Source of the DNA: Renibacterium sp.
Lineage (GTDB): Bacteria > Actinomycetota > Actinomycetes > Actinomycetales > Micrococcaceae
Reading direction: 5' to 3'
NCBI GenBank assembly: GCA_017419405.1
Contig: JAFOLH010000014.1
Location: 242,274 to 306,273 of the forward strand
DNA: 64,000 bases
Numbering within the stretch: the stretch's first letter is position 1; the number at the start of each line of letters is the position of its first letter. Below are positions 15,568-23,423 of this stretch, in pieces. Made by a program: the position numbers and the translations under genes. Under the pieces are notes generated by a model. It had not been told where the DNA came from. It saw nothing but the letters and a program-made list of their open reading frames with translations, and made no database searches.

Positions 15568-16794
15568 TCAGTGCGAACGGCGCCGCATGAGCAGCATCCC
15601 GGCACCGGCCAGCACGGCCAAGCCGCCCGCCACTGCCGGGACCAGCAAGCCATTGGCCCCGGTATTCGCCAGTTCCTCCTGGGTCGTAGCAGCCGGCGTG
15701 CTCGGCTCCACCGGGACACTCGTGGTCAGTGGTGCCGCGGTGGTCACCGGCGGCTCAGTGGTCGGCGGGACCACGGGCGGCGTGGTGTGGCTGTCTTCGT
15801 CGCCCTGCCCATCGCCGCTGGCAGTACTGCGCCGGAATTCGGTCACCACGCTCTTCGTAGTCCCGTCAACCGTGACCAATGCGGTGTTCTTGTAGCTCGA
15901 CGCCGAAGCATCGATGACCTTGGTGTCGTAAACCAACCGCAGCACTTGGCCCTCCGGCACCGCCGGAACTTCGGCCGAAGATTCGACCGGCCGGCTCGCA
16001 GTCAAGGTCTGACCGGCGCAGGAAGCGGTGAAATCGACGTTCCGGGCCAGCGCCGGGCCCCAGGTCTGGACTTCGTCGTTGGCCCGGAAGGTTTCGGAAA
16101 GGTTCATCCCCACACTGCCGCACTCGAGCTCCAGCCCGGCCCCGACCGTGTCCTCGAATGAGATCCGGTCGAAGGCCCCCTTGGGCGACTCGACGGTCCA
16201 GCGAATCCGATCCGTCGGAGTACTCGACGGATTGCCGTTCGCGTCGATCCAGAACCCGTACTTCTGCGAGGAGGTGCGGTCGACCGGCCTGCCTTCGCCC
16301 GGTGTGATCGTCACCTCGGCCTCGTTCCCGAAGGTCAACACATAGGGCTTGCCGGGTTCCAGCTCGCGGTTGAGCTTGGTGGTGAGTTTCGCGGTTCCGG
16401 AGACGTTCTTGTGCGTACTGACGAAATCCGTCAAAGTGAACGTCACTACACCGTTCTGCACGACGGCGTTGGCGATCAACTCGCCCGCGCTGTTCCGGAT
16501 CTCGAACCCGCTGACCAATGAATCCAGCTCAGCCGGCAGCGCCAGGCTGAAGGTATCGCCCGGTTGCGCCGTGTCGGGCACCGCCCAGGTCGCATCCACG
16601 GTGATTTCGTCGTACATCCCGGGATTGTCCGGCGTCACCGTCACCGTCTTCACCGCGCCGGGAATCTCTGCGGCCCGCGCCGGCAAGGCCAGGCTCACGG
16701 CCCCTGCCACAGCGAGAAAAACTGCGGCAATCATGGCGACCAACCGAATCAATCGTCGTCGACCGGGCAGCGTTAAACTGTTCGAAAAAGACAT
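15568..16794 (-). CDS. Cell-wall-anchored surface protein (LANTG)
   Basis: 408 residues from the ATG at 16794, which has SD GGGGGA; an upstream in-frame ATG (16842) lacks one. The signal peptide spans residues ~15-42 (IRLVAMIAAVFLAVAGAVSLA, cleavage after ARAA). Two Ig-like adhesion-type domains of the SdrG/FctA kind follow (TVTPDNPGMYDEITVDATW, FGNEAEVTITPGEGRPVDR). Then come a Thr/Pro-rich stalk, the sorting motif LANTG, a hydrophobic span and RRRSH. LAxTG is the variant favoured by class E sortases in high-GC Gram-positives. Probably an adhesin. Confidence 0.9.
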   Translation of the reverse strand: MSFSNSLTLPGRRRLIRLVAMIAAVFLAVAGAVSLALPARAAEIPGAVKTVTVTPDNPGMYDEITVDATWAVPDTAQPGDTFSLALPAELDSLVSGFEIRNSAGELIANAVVQNGVVTFTLTDFVSTHKNVSGTAKLTTKLNRELEPGKPYVLTFGNEAEVTITPGEGRPVDRTSSQKYGFWIDANGNPSSTPTDRIRWTVESPKGAFDRISFEDTVGAGLELECGSVGMNLSETFRANDEVQTWGPALARNVDFTASCAGQTLTASRPVESSAEVPAVPEGQVLRLVYDTKVIDASASSYKNTALVTVDGTTKSVVTEFRRSTASGDGQGDEDSHTTPPVVPPTTEPPVTTAAPLTTSVPVEPSTPAATTQEELANTGANGLLVPAVAGGLAVLAGAGMLLMRRRSH

Positions 16795-16948
16795 GCATCC
16801 CCCAAATATGCAAACAATGACCGAGTCGACGGTAGTCTCCATCGACCCGAGCCAGAGTTTACTGGAGTAGCCGGCAGAAATTCCAGCTACTCCATCTTCC
16901 AGTCAAATTCCGGTCCCAGTCTGGGAACGTCGCGAGAATCGGGGTCCG

Positions 16949-18100
16949 ATGAGTTTCGCACTACTGGCCCTGATCATGGTTCTGGGCTTGCTCGGACCGC
17001 TCCTGGCAACGCCGCCGCGCTGGCGGATTCCGGTGGTCCTGGGCGAGCTGCTGGCCGGTCTGCTGATCGGCCGCACCGGCTTCTCCCTGGTGGATTCAGC
17101 GGATCAGACCTTCAGTTTCATGGCCAGCATCGGCTTCGCCTTGATCATGTTCATCGCCGGAACCCATGTTCCGGTCCGGGATGCCAGCATCCGGGCGGCA
17201 CTGGGCAAGGGCCTGCTCCGGGTCGCCGTGGTCGCCGTGCTTTCGGCCGCGCTTGGCGTCGGCATCGCGGTGCTTTTCGGCATCATGCATGCCCCGCTCT
17301 ACGCAGTGCTTCTGGCGTCCTCTTCTGCCGCGCTGGTTTTGCCCATCGTCGATTCATTGCGGCTGGGCGGGCCCAAGGTCTTGGCCATGACCGCCCAGGT
17401 GGCGATTGCCGATACCGCCGCGATCGTCGCACTGCCCCTGGCCATCGACCCACCGAATGCCGTCCGGGCCGCGCTGGGCGCCCTTGCCGTGGCGGCCTGC
17501 GCGGTGCTGCTCTTCTTCCTGATGCGCACGACTGACCGGAACGGCAGCCGGAAACGCCTCCGCGCCTTGTCGGAACAGCGGAAGTTCGCCCTCGAGCTGC
17601 GCGGACAACTCGCGATCCTCTTCGCCCTGGCCGCGCTGGCCAGCTTCAGCCAGGTCTCGATCATGCTCGCCGGATTCGCCTTCGGACTCGCAGTCTCCGC
17701 GGTGGGCCAGCCGCGGCACGTCGCACGCCAGCTTTTCGGCATCACGGAAGGATTCTTCGGGCCGCTTTTCTTCGTCTGGTTGGGCGCCTCGTTGAACCTG
17801 CGGGAATTGGCGGCGAACCCGATGATGGTTCTGCTCGGACTTGCCCTCGGACTCGGTGCGGTGCTCACGCATCTCGCGATCCGTCCACTGGGCATGCCCT
17901 TGAGCTTGGGCGCCTTGTCCGCCGCCCAACTCGGCGTCCCGATCGCGGCCGCGACCATCGGCGGCCAAGCCGGGCTGTTGCTGCCGGGTGAAGCCAGCGC
18001 CCTCATCCTCGGGGCCTTGCTCACGGTTGCCGTGGCGACCATCGCGGGAGGCCGGGCTGCCGCTTCCTTCGCCGCCGGAACGACCGCGAAAGCCGGCTGA
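16949..18100 (+). CDS. CPA2-family cation:proton antiporter
   Basis: 383 residues with about 11-12 hydrophobic segments throughout. The N-terminal PVVLGELLAGLLIGRTGFSLV and the loop FMASIGFALIMFIAGTHV are typical of the monovalent cation:proton antiporter-2 family. Central VLPIVDSLRLGG and MTAQVAIADTAAIVALPLAI carry the conserved Asp of the ion pathway. No C-terminal RCK domain is attached. It should exchange Na+ or K+ for H+ at the plasma membrane. Confidence 0.9.
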   Translation: MSFALLALIMVLGLLGPLLATPPRWRIPVVLGELLAGLLIGRTGFSLVDSADQTFSFMASIGFALIMFIAGTHVPVRDASIRAALGKGLLRVAVVAVLSAALGVGIAVLFGIMHAPLYAVLLASSSAALVLPIVDSLRLGGPKVLAMTAQVAIADTAAIVALPLAIDPPNAVRAALGALAVAACAVLLFFLMRTTDRNGSRKRLRALSEQRKFALELRGQLAILFALAALASFSQVSIMLAGFAFGLAVSAVGQPRHVARQLFGITEGFFGPLFFVWLGASLNLRELAANPMMVLLGLALGLGAVLTHLAIRPLGMPLSLGALSAAQLGVPIAAATIGGQAGLLLPGEASALILGALLTVAVATIAGGRAAASFAAGTTAKAG

Positions 18101-18194
18101 ATCGGCTAAAATCCAGAAGGCGATCGGCTACGAATCACTGTCGACCCACATCGACTGGAAAACCAGTTCAGCGGTCAGAGCCGGAAGGATGGAC

Positions 18195-18812
18195 ATGGCG
18201 AACATGGTCCCCTTCCGGCTTTTACGAAGCCTGCTCATCACCCTGACCACAGTGGGCTTGGCCGGTACCGCGCACGCCGCCGCCGGCGGCGGCTTTCCGG
18301 CCGCGCCGCTGTTGCTCGGCATGACCGCGTTGACCTGGCTCGGTTGCATGTTGGTTTCCCGATGGCGACTTTCAGTTCCGGCAATGGCGGCCCTGCTGGC
18401 CGGAAGCCAGGTGGCGCTACACCAGGGATTCGAGTGGTTCGCCATGTCCGGCGATCCGATCGGCGGCACCATACCGGCGGGCCATCCGCATGGAACGGCC
18501 ATGAATCTGCCTGACCTGGATTTCAGCGCGTCGGCTGCGACGCCGGAACATGCCAGCAGCACGGCGATGCTCATGATGCACGTTCTGGCCACTGCGGTGA
18601 CCGCCGTGCTCCTGGCCCGGGGTGAAGCTGCGCTCTGGACCCTCTCTGATTGGTTGCGGCCCCTGCTGCAACCGGCCCGTCCGGTGCCGCTGCCGGCAGC
18701 GACCAGGCCCGCGAGCATCCGGCAGGTTGCCGAAGCCGCCGCGGTGCGATGGATTCTGAGCGCAAACCGTTGGCGCGGGCCGCCACCGGCCGCGGCAACA
18801 GCGTCCCCTTGA
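18195..18812 (+). CDS. His/Met-rich membrane protein next to YcnI
   Basis: About 205 residues from the ATG at 18195 (SD GGAAGG 6 nt upstream; an ATG 6 nt earlier is possible). About five hydrophobic segments. The loop between segments three and four holds clustered potential copper ligands (QGFEWFAMSGD, AGHPHGTAMNL, PEHASSTAMLMMHVLAT). It lies 61 nt before the YcnI-type copper protein gene, so I infer a shared copper-handling role. No named family recognised. Confidence 0.75.
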   Translation: MANMVPFRLLRSLLITLTTVGLAGTAHAAAGGGFPAAPLLLGMTALTWLGCMLVSRWRLSVPAMAALLAGSQVALHQGFEWFAMSGDPIGGTIPAGHPHGTAMNLPDLDFSASAATPEHASSTAMLMMHVLATAVTAVLLARGEAALWTLSDWLRPLLQPARPVPLPAATRPASIRQVAEAAAVRWILSANRWRGPPPAAATASP

Positions 18813-18873
18813 TCGCGGCTTCTGCAGCGGTCCCCCACTCCGCGCAGCTGCGCAACCTCCAGAAAGCATCCTC

Positions 18874-19605
18874 ATGACTAGCAAATCCAGCGCTTCCGCG
18901 CACCAGAAAACCGTCCGCCGCACGGTACTGACTGCAGTTGCCACCGCCGCACTGATGAGTGTGGGGTTGGCTTCCGCAGCCGCCCACGTGACTGTCGACG
19001 CCTCGAGCACTGCGGCGAATTCCTACACCTTGCTCAGCTTCAGTATTCCGCATGGCTGCAGCGGCTCAGCCACCACCAAAATCACGATTTCGCTGCCGGA
19101 GGGCATCGATGATGCCACTCCGACCGTGAATCCCAACTGGACCGCCAGCAAAGTCACCGCGAAGCTGGCCCAGCCCAAGACCTTGGCGAACGGCAGCCAA
19201 GTCACCGAACGGACCAGCCAGGTGGTCTACACCGCGAAAACTCCGCTTGACCCGGCGCAACGAGACGCCCTGGTGCTTTCCCTGAAACTGCCCGACGCAG
19301 CAGGCGACCAGTTGGACTTCCCCGTGCTGCAGAGCTGCGAAACCGGCGAAGTGGACTGGGCGCAGAAAGTGCAGCCGGGCCAAGACCATGACGCGGTGAA
19401 AGATCCGGCTCCCGCGATCACGCTCAGTGCCGCGGCAGCCGGAGATCACGGCGGTCATGCGGCAAGCTCGGAATCGGGGGCACAAAGCCAACCGTCGCAG
19501 GCGCCGGGGTGGATCGGCTTGGCAGCAGGCCTGGCCGGGCTGGTCTTGGGGGCATTCGCCTTGTTCCGCACCTTCGGCCGCGGCCGAAGGGGTTCCACCG
19601 ACTAG
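18874..19605 (+). CDS. YcnI-like (DUF1775) copper-binding protein
   Basis: 243 residues. The signal peptide ends SAAA, leaving His as the mature N-terminus (HVTVDASS), the residue that forms the copper-binding monohistidine brace in YcnI proteins. The Ig-like body has YTLLSFSIPHGCSGSATTKI, VNPNWTASKV and FPVLQSCETGEVDW, with two cysteines. A His-containing linker (DHGGHA) leads to a C-terminal membrane anchor GLAAGLAGLVLGAFALFRTF. It is thought to act as an extracellular Cu(II) chaperone. A His/Met-rich membrane protein is encoded just upstream. Confidence 0.92.
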   Translation: MTSKSSASAHQKTVRRTVLTAVATAALMSVGLASAAAHVTVDASSTAANSYTLLSFSIPHGCSGSATTKITISLPEGIDDATPTVNPNWTASKVTAKLAQPKTLANGSQVTERTSQVVYTAKTPLDPAQRDALVLSLKLPDAAGDQLDFPVLQSCETGEVDWAQKVQPGQDHDAVKDPAPAITLSAAAAGDHGGHAASSESGAQSQPSQAPGWIGLAAGLAGLVLGAFALFRTFGRGRRGSTD

Positions 19606-19619
19606 GCGGCAACCCGTTC

Positions 19620-19657
19620 GCCGATTGGCGTCTGATCACAATCCGGCGCCAATCGGC
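19620..19657 (+). terminator. Hairpin terminator after YcnI gene
   Basis: GCCGATTGGCG (19620-19630) pairs with its exact complement at 19647-19657. The 16-nt loop is long and the U-tract weak, so efficiency is uncertain. Confidence 0.5.
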
Positions 19658-19676
19658 CACTCGCCCAGGAAGGTGG

Positions 19677-19711
19677 TTGACTGCGGCAATGACTGGCGAG
19701 AGTGTGTTGTT
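19677..19711 (+). promoter_or_regulatory. Promoter for leaderless DUF4232 mRNA
   Basis: TTGACT at 19677-19682 and GAGTGT at 19700-19705 are spaced 17 bp; the ATG at 19712 follows after exactly 6 nt. No SD is present. It decides the start of the downstream gene. Confidence 0.65.
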
Positions 19712-20365
19712 ATGGCATTCATGAATTCGCCCCGCATCCGGGTCCTGACCAGCATCAGCGCCCTGTCCGTGACCGCGGTCCTGGCACTGGCCGCGTGCAG
19801 CCAGCCGGCGTCCGAGGCCAGCCCGTCCGGCTCTCCGGCATCCAGCACCCCGGCAACCAGCGCTTCAGGAAGTCCTTCAGGCAGCCCGCAGACCAGCCAG
19901 ACCGGCACCGGGCAGACTCCGGGCAGCACCGGGGCGGTTGCGGTGCAGTGCACCGCGGGCATGCTCAGCGGCTCCACGGACAGTGCCGGAGGCGGCGCCG
20001 CCGGGCACCTGGAAATGAGGCTCCTGGTCAAGAACACCTCGAACCAGCCCTGTTTCATGGACGGATATCCCGGGGTGTCCCTGGTCGGGAAGGGCAACGG
20101 CACGCAGCTGGGCGCCGCTGCGGAACGCAATCCGGCACAGCCTTCCGCCGGCCAAGTGACGCTGGCCCCGGGGGCCTCCGCCCAAGCAGCTTTGCGCTAC
20201 ACCCAGGCCGGGAACTACCAGAGCGCCTGCAGCCAGACTGCTGCGGACGGCCTGCGGGTGTACCCGCCCGGAGCCACTGATGCGCTCTACATTCCGCAAC
20301 CGCTCACGGCGTGCACCGAAGACTCCGTCGTGCTCCTGCAGATCGGCGCATTCTCCGCGGCTTGA
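19712..20365 (+). CDS. DUF4232 lipoprotein
   Basis: 217 residues. The signal peptide with lipobox LAAC (Cys near residue 27) predicts a lipid-anchored surface protein. A Ser/Pro/Gly-rich linker follows, then a C-terminal domain with VQCTAGML, MRLLVKNTSNQPCFMDGYPGV and AALRYTQAGNYQSACSQT, the cysteine-containing beta-sandwich of DUF4232. The family is common in Actinobacteria and its function is unknown. Confidence 0.88.
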   Translation: MAFMNSPRIRVLTSISALSVTAVLALAACSQPASEASPSGSPASSTPATSASGSPSGSPQTSQTGTGQTPGSTGAVAVQCTAGMLSGSTDSAGGGAAGHLEMRLLVKNTSNQPCFMDGYPGVSLVGKGNGTQLGAAAERNPAQPSAGQVTLAPGASAQAALRYTQAGNYQSACSQTAADGLRVYPPGATDALYIPQPLTACTEDSVVLLQIGAFSAA

Positions 20366-20397
20366 GCCACGGCTTCCCGGGTACCGCCCCGGGGCGC

Positions 20398-20949
20398 TCA
20401 GTCGAACAATTTCGCCACATCGACGGCACGACGCGGTTTCCGACGGCCATACGCCATGGTGTGCAGCCGCAAGGCAGCCGCCGCGCAGGCGATGGCGCAC
20501 ACGCCTTGCAGCAATCCCGGCAGCACCGGGGCTTGGATCAGCACAGCCAGGATTGCGCAGATCACGGTCACCACCCCGGCGCTGACCAAAATCCTGGCAC
20601 GTTCGAGGACTCCGTAGCCGAGCAATCCCAGGCCCAGCACCAGCCATGGCCCCCAGCCGCGCAGCGGTTCGATGGCTCCGGCCAGGAAGATCCCGAACTC
20701 GACCGCGCAGGCCAGGTACAGATACGCCTTGAAACTGGCCAACAGCGCCGGCTTCCGGCGCAAGAACCAGATCCAAGTCACTGCGGCGAGCAGCATCGAC
20801 CCGAAGACGTAGTGTAGGGCGACCGATCCGCCGTCCGATCCGGTGCTCAGATCTGCTGCGGCACCACTGAGGAACAGCAAGGCCAAGCCGGTCAAGGGCA
20901 GCCAATTGTTCCCTACCTGCCGTGACTGCACGGCCCCTCCATTCGGCAC
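20398..20949 (-). CDS. Hypothetical membrane protein
   Basis: 183 residues with five hydrophobic segments (WLPLTGLALLFLSGAAADL, HYVFGSMLLAAVTWIWFL, YLACAVEFGIFLAGAI, PWLVLGLGLLGYGVL, VVTVICAILAVLIQAPVL). The short C-terminal tail is basic (GRRKPRRAVDV), so it probably faces the cytoplasm. The GTG start is weakly supported. Convergent with the DUF4232 gene; no family recognised. Confidence 0.72.
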   Translation of the reverse strand: MPNGGAVQSRQVGNNWLPLTGLALLFLSGAAADLSTGSDGGSVALHYVFGSMLLAAVTWIWFLRRKPALLASFKAYLYLACAVEFGIFLAGAIEPLRGWGPWLVLGLGLLGYGVLERARILVSAGVVTVICAILAVLIQAPVLPGLLQGVCAIACAAAALRLHTMAYGRRKPRRAVDVAKLFD

Positions 20950-21244
20950 AAGTTCCCCACGAGTGATGGCACATCGGCAACCCCCTGCCGCGGCCGGCTG
21001 TCGTCACGGCTCCGCGGCAATTGCCGATAGCGCCAGGCTACCGCCGAGGTACGACAGGACGACGGCGGCGCACCGAAAGCGGAAGGCAGGACATCAGGCA
21101 AGCCCCGGATTTGTCACCGAGCCTACCCCGAAGACTAAAGATGATTGTTTAATATTCGGTTGGCGCAAATTTAATCTTTGTCGGCTAATCTGTTGGCTAT
21201 CGCCTGAAGACGCTGGAGTTCCGGGCCACGATGGAATGGGGACC

Positions 21245-22327
21245 ATGGCACAGCTATCACGGAGGAACATGCTCCGCGGATTGACCGGAGCAGTAGCCGT
21301 CGGAACGATGTCCTGGGCAGCTACCAACCCGGCGAATGCGCTGATCGGCACCGGCAGCACCGTGAAAACCCTGGTTCTGAATGCCTGGTTCGGCGGAACC
21401 GCGGTCTCCGGCGGCGTCGACATGATCGTCGAGATCATCAAGCAAACCGGCGCCACCATCGTGTTTTTGCCGGAAGCGAAATCCACAACTTCCGACATCG
21501 TGCAGAAGCTCAATGCCTCCGGGGCGACTTTCGACTTCCGGATGAGCGGCAGCACTGCGGTGATTTCGGCTTATCCGATTGCGGAAACCGCCACCCTGCC
21601 GTTCGTGACGAAGGCGGTGCTCACCGTCGGCACGGTCCAGATCGCAGCCTACGCCGCGCATCTGCAGTATCAGTGGTATGCAACATATCTGCCCCGCGGC
21701 TACGGCGCCGGCGTGCCGTCCGGAGAGTTCTCCGAGTACGGCTGGAACAAGATTCCCAGCGGCCCGATCACTGATCCGGCCGCCTTGAAGCGAGTCAATA
21801 CCGCTTCCGGACGGCCCGACGCGGTGAATCGTTTCATCGCGGATGCCCGCAGCGAACGCCTGCTGGGCCGGGTGGTGCTCCTGGGCGGCGATTTCAACGA
21901 ACCGTCCACGCTCGACTGGACCGAGGCGACCGCGAACCGTTTCGACCACAACGGCGTCGTAATGCCCTGGCAGTCGACCCAGGCGCTCAAGGATGCCGGC
22001 TTCACCGACGACTTCCGCAAGAAATACCCGGATCCGGTACGCAATCCCGGCTTCACCTGGCCGGCGAGCAATCCGAACGCCGCAGTCAGCTCGCTGACCT
22101 GGGCCCCGGAGGCCGATGAACGCGACCGGATCGATTACCTGTTCCACTTCGCCGATCCCAGACTGAGCTGGCAAGACACCCAGTTGGTCGGACCCCGCGG
22201 CTCGATCGTCCGCAACCAGCGAGTCGATGAGAGCAGCGACGAAACCTTCCTGCTCAGCGACGCGGCCTGGCCCACCGACCACAAAGGCGTGCTCAGCAGT
22301 TACACATTGCTCAACATCAGCAAATAG
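21245..22327 (+). CDS. Tat-exported endonuclease/exonuclease/phosphatase-fold hydrolase
   Basis: 360 residues. The N-terminus SRRNMLRGLTGAVAVG has a twin-arginine signal, cleaved after PANA. EEP-superfamily motifs follow: LVLNAWFGG (metal Asn), VFLPEAKS (Glu), YAAHLQYQW, LGGDFNEP (GDFN block), ERDRIDYLF and WPTDHKGVLSSY (catalytic Asp-His near the end). These give a complete Mg-dependent phosphoesterase site. Extracellular substrates could be nucleic acid or phosphorylated metabolites. The roughly 295 bases upstream hold no gene I can support. Confidence 0.9.
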   Translation: MAQLSRRNMLRGLTGAVAVGTMSWAATNPANALIGTGSTVKTLVLNAWFGGTAVSGGVDMIVEIIKQTGATIVFLPEAKSTTSDIVQKLNASGATFDFRMSGSTAVISAYPIAETATLPFVTKAVLTVGTVQIAAYAAHLQYQWYATYLPRGYGAGVPSGEFSEYGWNKIPSGPITDPAALKRVNTASGRPDAVNRFIADARSERLLGRVVLLGGDFNEPSTLDWTEATANRFDHNGVVMPWQSTQALKDAGFTDDFRKKYPDPVRNPGFTWPASNPNAAVSSLTWAPEADERDRIDYLFHFADPRLSWQDTQLVGPRGSIVRNQRVDESSDETFLLSDAAWPTDHKGVLSSYTLLNISK

Positions 22328-22428
22328 CAAGGCTTTATTCAGATAATTCACGGTTAATATCCTGGGAATACCCTGCCAATTCATGACAATCCCTTGAACA
22401 TAACTTGTGTGAACACCAAGCTCTACTT

Positions 22429-23313
22429 ATGAAAACCATGACGCGTTCCCTGTCCTCGCTCGGCACCGCATCCATTCTTTTCGCGGGAGCCCTGCTCGCC
22501 GGTGGCGCCGCCAACGCGGCCCCCACCGAAAATCTTCCGATCAGCCCGGTGGGCTATTCCGTGGTCAATGGCGTCCCGGATACTGCAAACCCGATCACCC
22601 GCTCGGGCATCACCAGCGATACCGGCTACAACTCGACGTCGTACTCCGACGGCAGCCAGCCGGTCTCCGAGTCGGTGATCGGCGCCGACGGCCGCACCCA
22701 GGTCAAGAAGACCACGGAAAGCCCGTTCCGCCGCACCGGTCAGATCGTCTTCAAAGAAAACGGAGACAGCTACATCTGCACCGGTTGGCTGATCTCCGCC
22801 AGCACCGTGGTGACCGCGGGGCACTGCCTCAACGAGGGCGCCTCCACCGACATCACCTTCACCCCGGCCCGCAACGGCTCCACCGATCCGTACGGCACGT
22901 TCAAAGCCACCGAAATCTGGGTCGATGGCCGCGGCGTCAATGCCGCCGGCGGCGACTGGGGCGTCATCCAGCTGGACAAGCCGGTGGGCGACACCGTGGG
23001 TTGGTACGGCCTCAAGCCGGCCGGCGCGGCGGACCTTGCCGGACAGGCCGCCAAGGTCATCGGCTACCCGGGCGACAAGCCGCGCGGCACCATGTGGCAG
23101 CACAGCGACAAGATCGGCTCGGTCACGGACCGCAACTTCTTCTACCAGACCGATACCGCGGGCGGGCAGAGCGGTTCCGCGGTGACCACGAGCGACAGCA
23201 ACGTGGCCAACGGCATCCACATCTGGGGCACCGGCGGCAACAACGCCAAGGGCAACGGCGCCACCCGGATCACCGGAGAACTCTTCAACACCCTGGCGAA
23301 CCTGCGCAAATAA
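22429..23313 (+). CDS. Secreted V8-like glutamyl endopeptidase
   Basis: 294 residues from the ATG at 22429 (another ATG at 22438; no strong SD decides). Signal peptide MTRSLSSLGTASILFAGALL ends at ANAA. A pro-region follows, then an S1B protease with VTAGHC (His132), GGDWGVIQLD (Asp176) and TAGGQSGS (Ser248), the complete triad. The C-terminus contains HIWGTGGNNAKG. These enzymes usually cut after Glu. It is the second secreted serine protease of the region. A strong terminator follows. Confidence 0.9.
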   Translation: MKTMTRSLSSLGTASILFAGALLAGGAANAAPTENLPISPVGYSVVNGVPDTANPITRSGITSDTGYNSTSYSDGSQPVSESVIGADGRTQVKKTTESPFRRTGQIVFKENGDSYICTGWLISASTVVTAGHCLNEGASTDITFTPARNGSTDPYGTFKATEIWVDGRGVNAAGGDWGVIQLDKPVGDTVGWYGLKPAGAADLAGQAAKVIGYPGDKPRGTMWQHSDKIGSVTDRNFFYQTDTAGGQSGSAVTTSDSNVANGIHIWGTGGNNAKGNGATRITGELFNTLANLRK

Positions 23314-23320
23314 GTTCCAC

Positions 23321-23366
23321 CGCCGCTGCCCAACTTCCGTCCCTGGAAGTTGGGCAGCGGCGTTTC
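23321..23366 (+). terminator. Strong intrinsic terminator
   Basis: Perfect 18-bp stem (23321-23338 with 23345-23362), 6-nt loop, then TTTC. A partial repeat of the stem sequence follows at 23367-23390. Confidence 0.85.
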
Positions 23367-23423
23367 TGCCCAACTTCCGAGGGTGGAAGCGGGGCCGGCA
23401 TCGTGTAGTCCATGATGGTATCC

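Noticed and set aside
23367..23395. Second terminator or insertion-sequence end after the V8-like protease
   Set aside because: It is only a partial repeat of the preceding terminator stem, with no U-tract and no transposase nearby.
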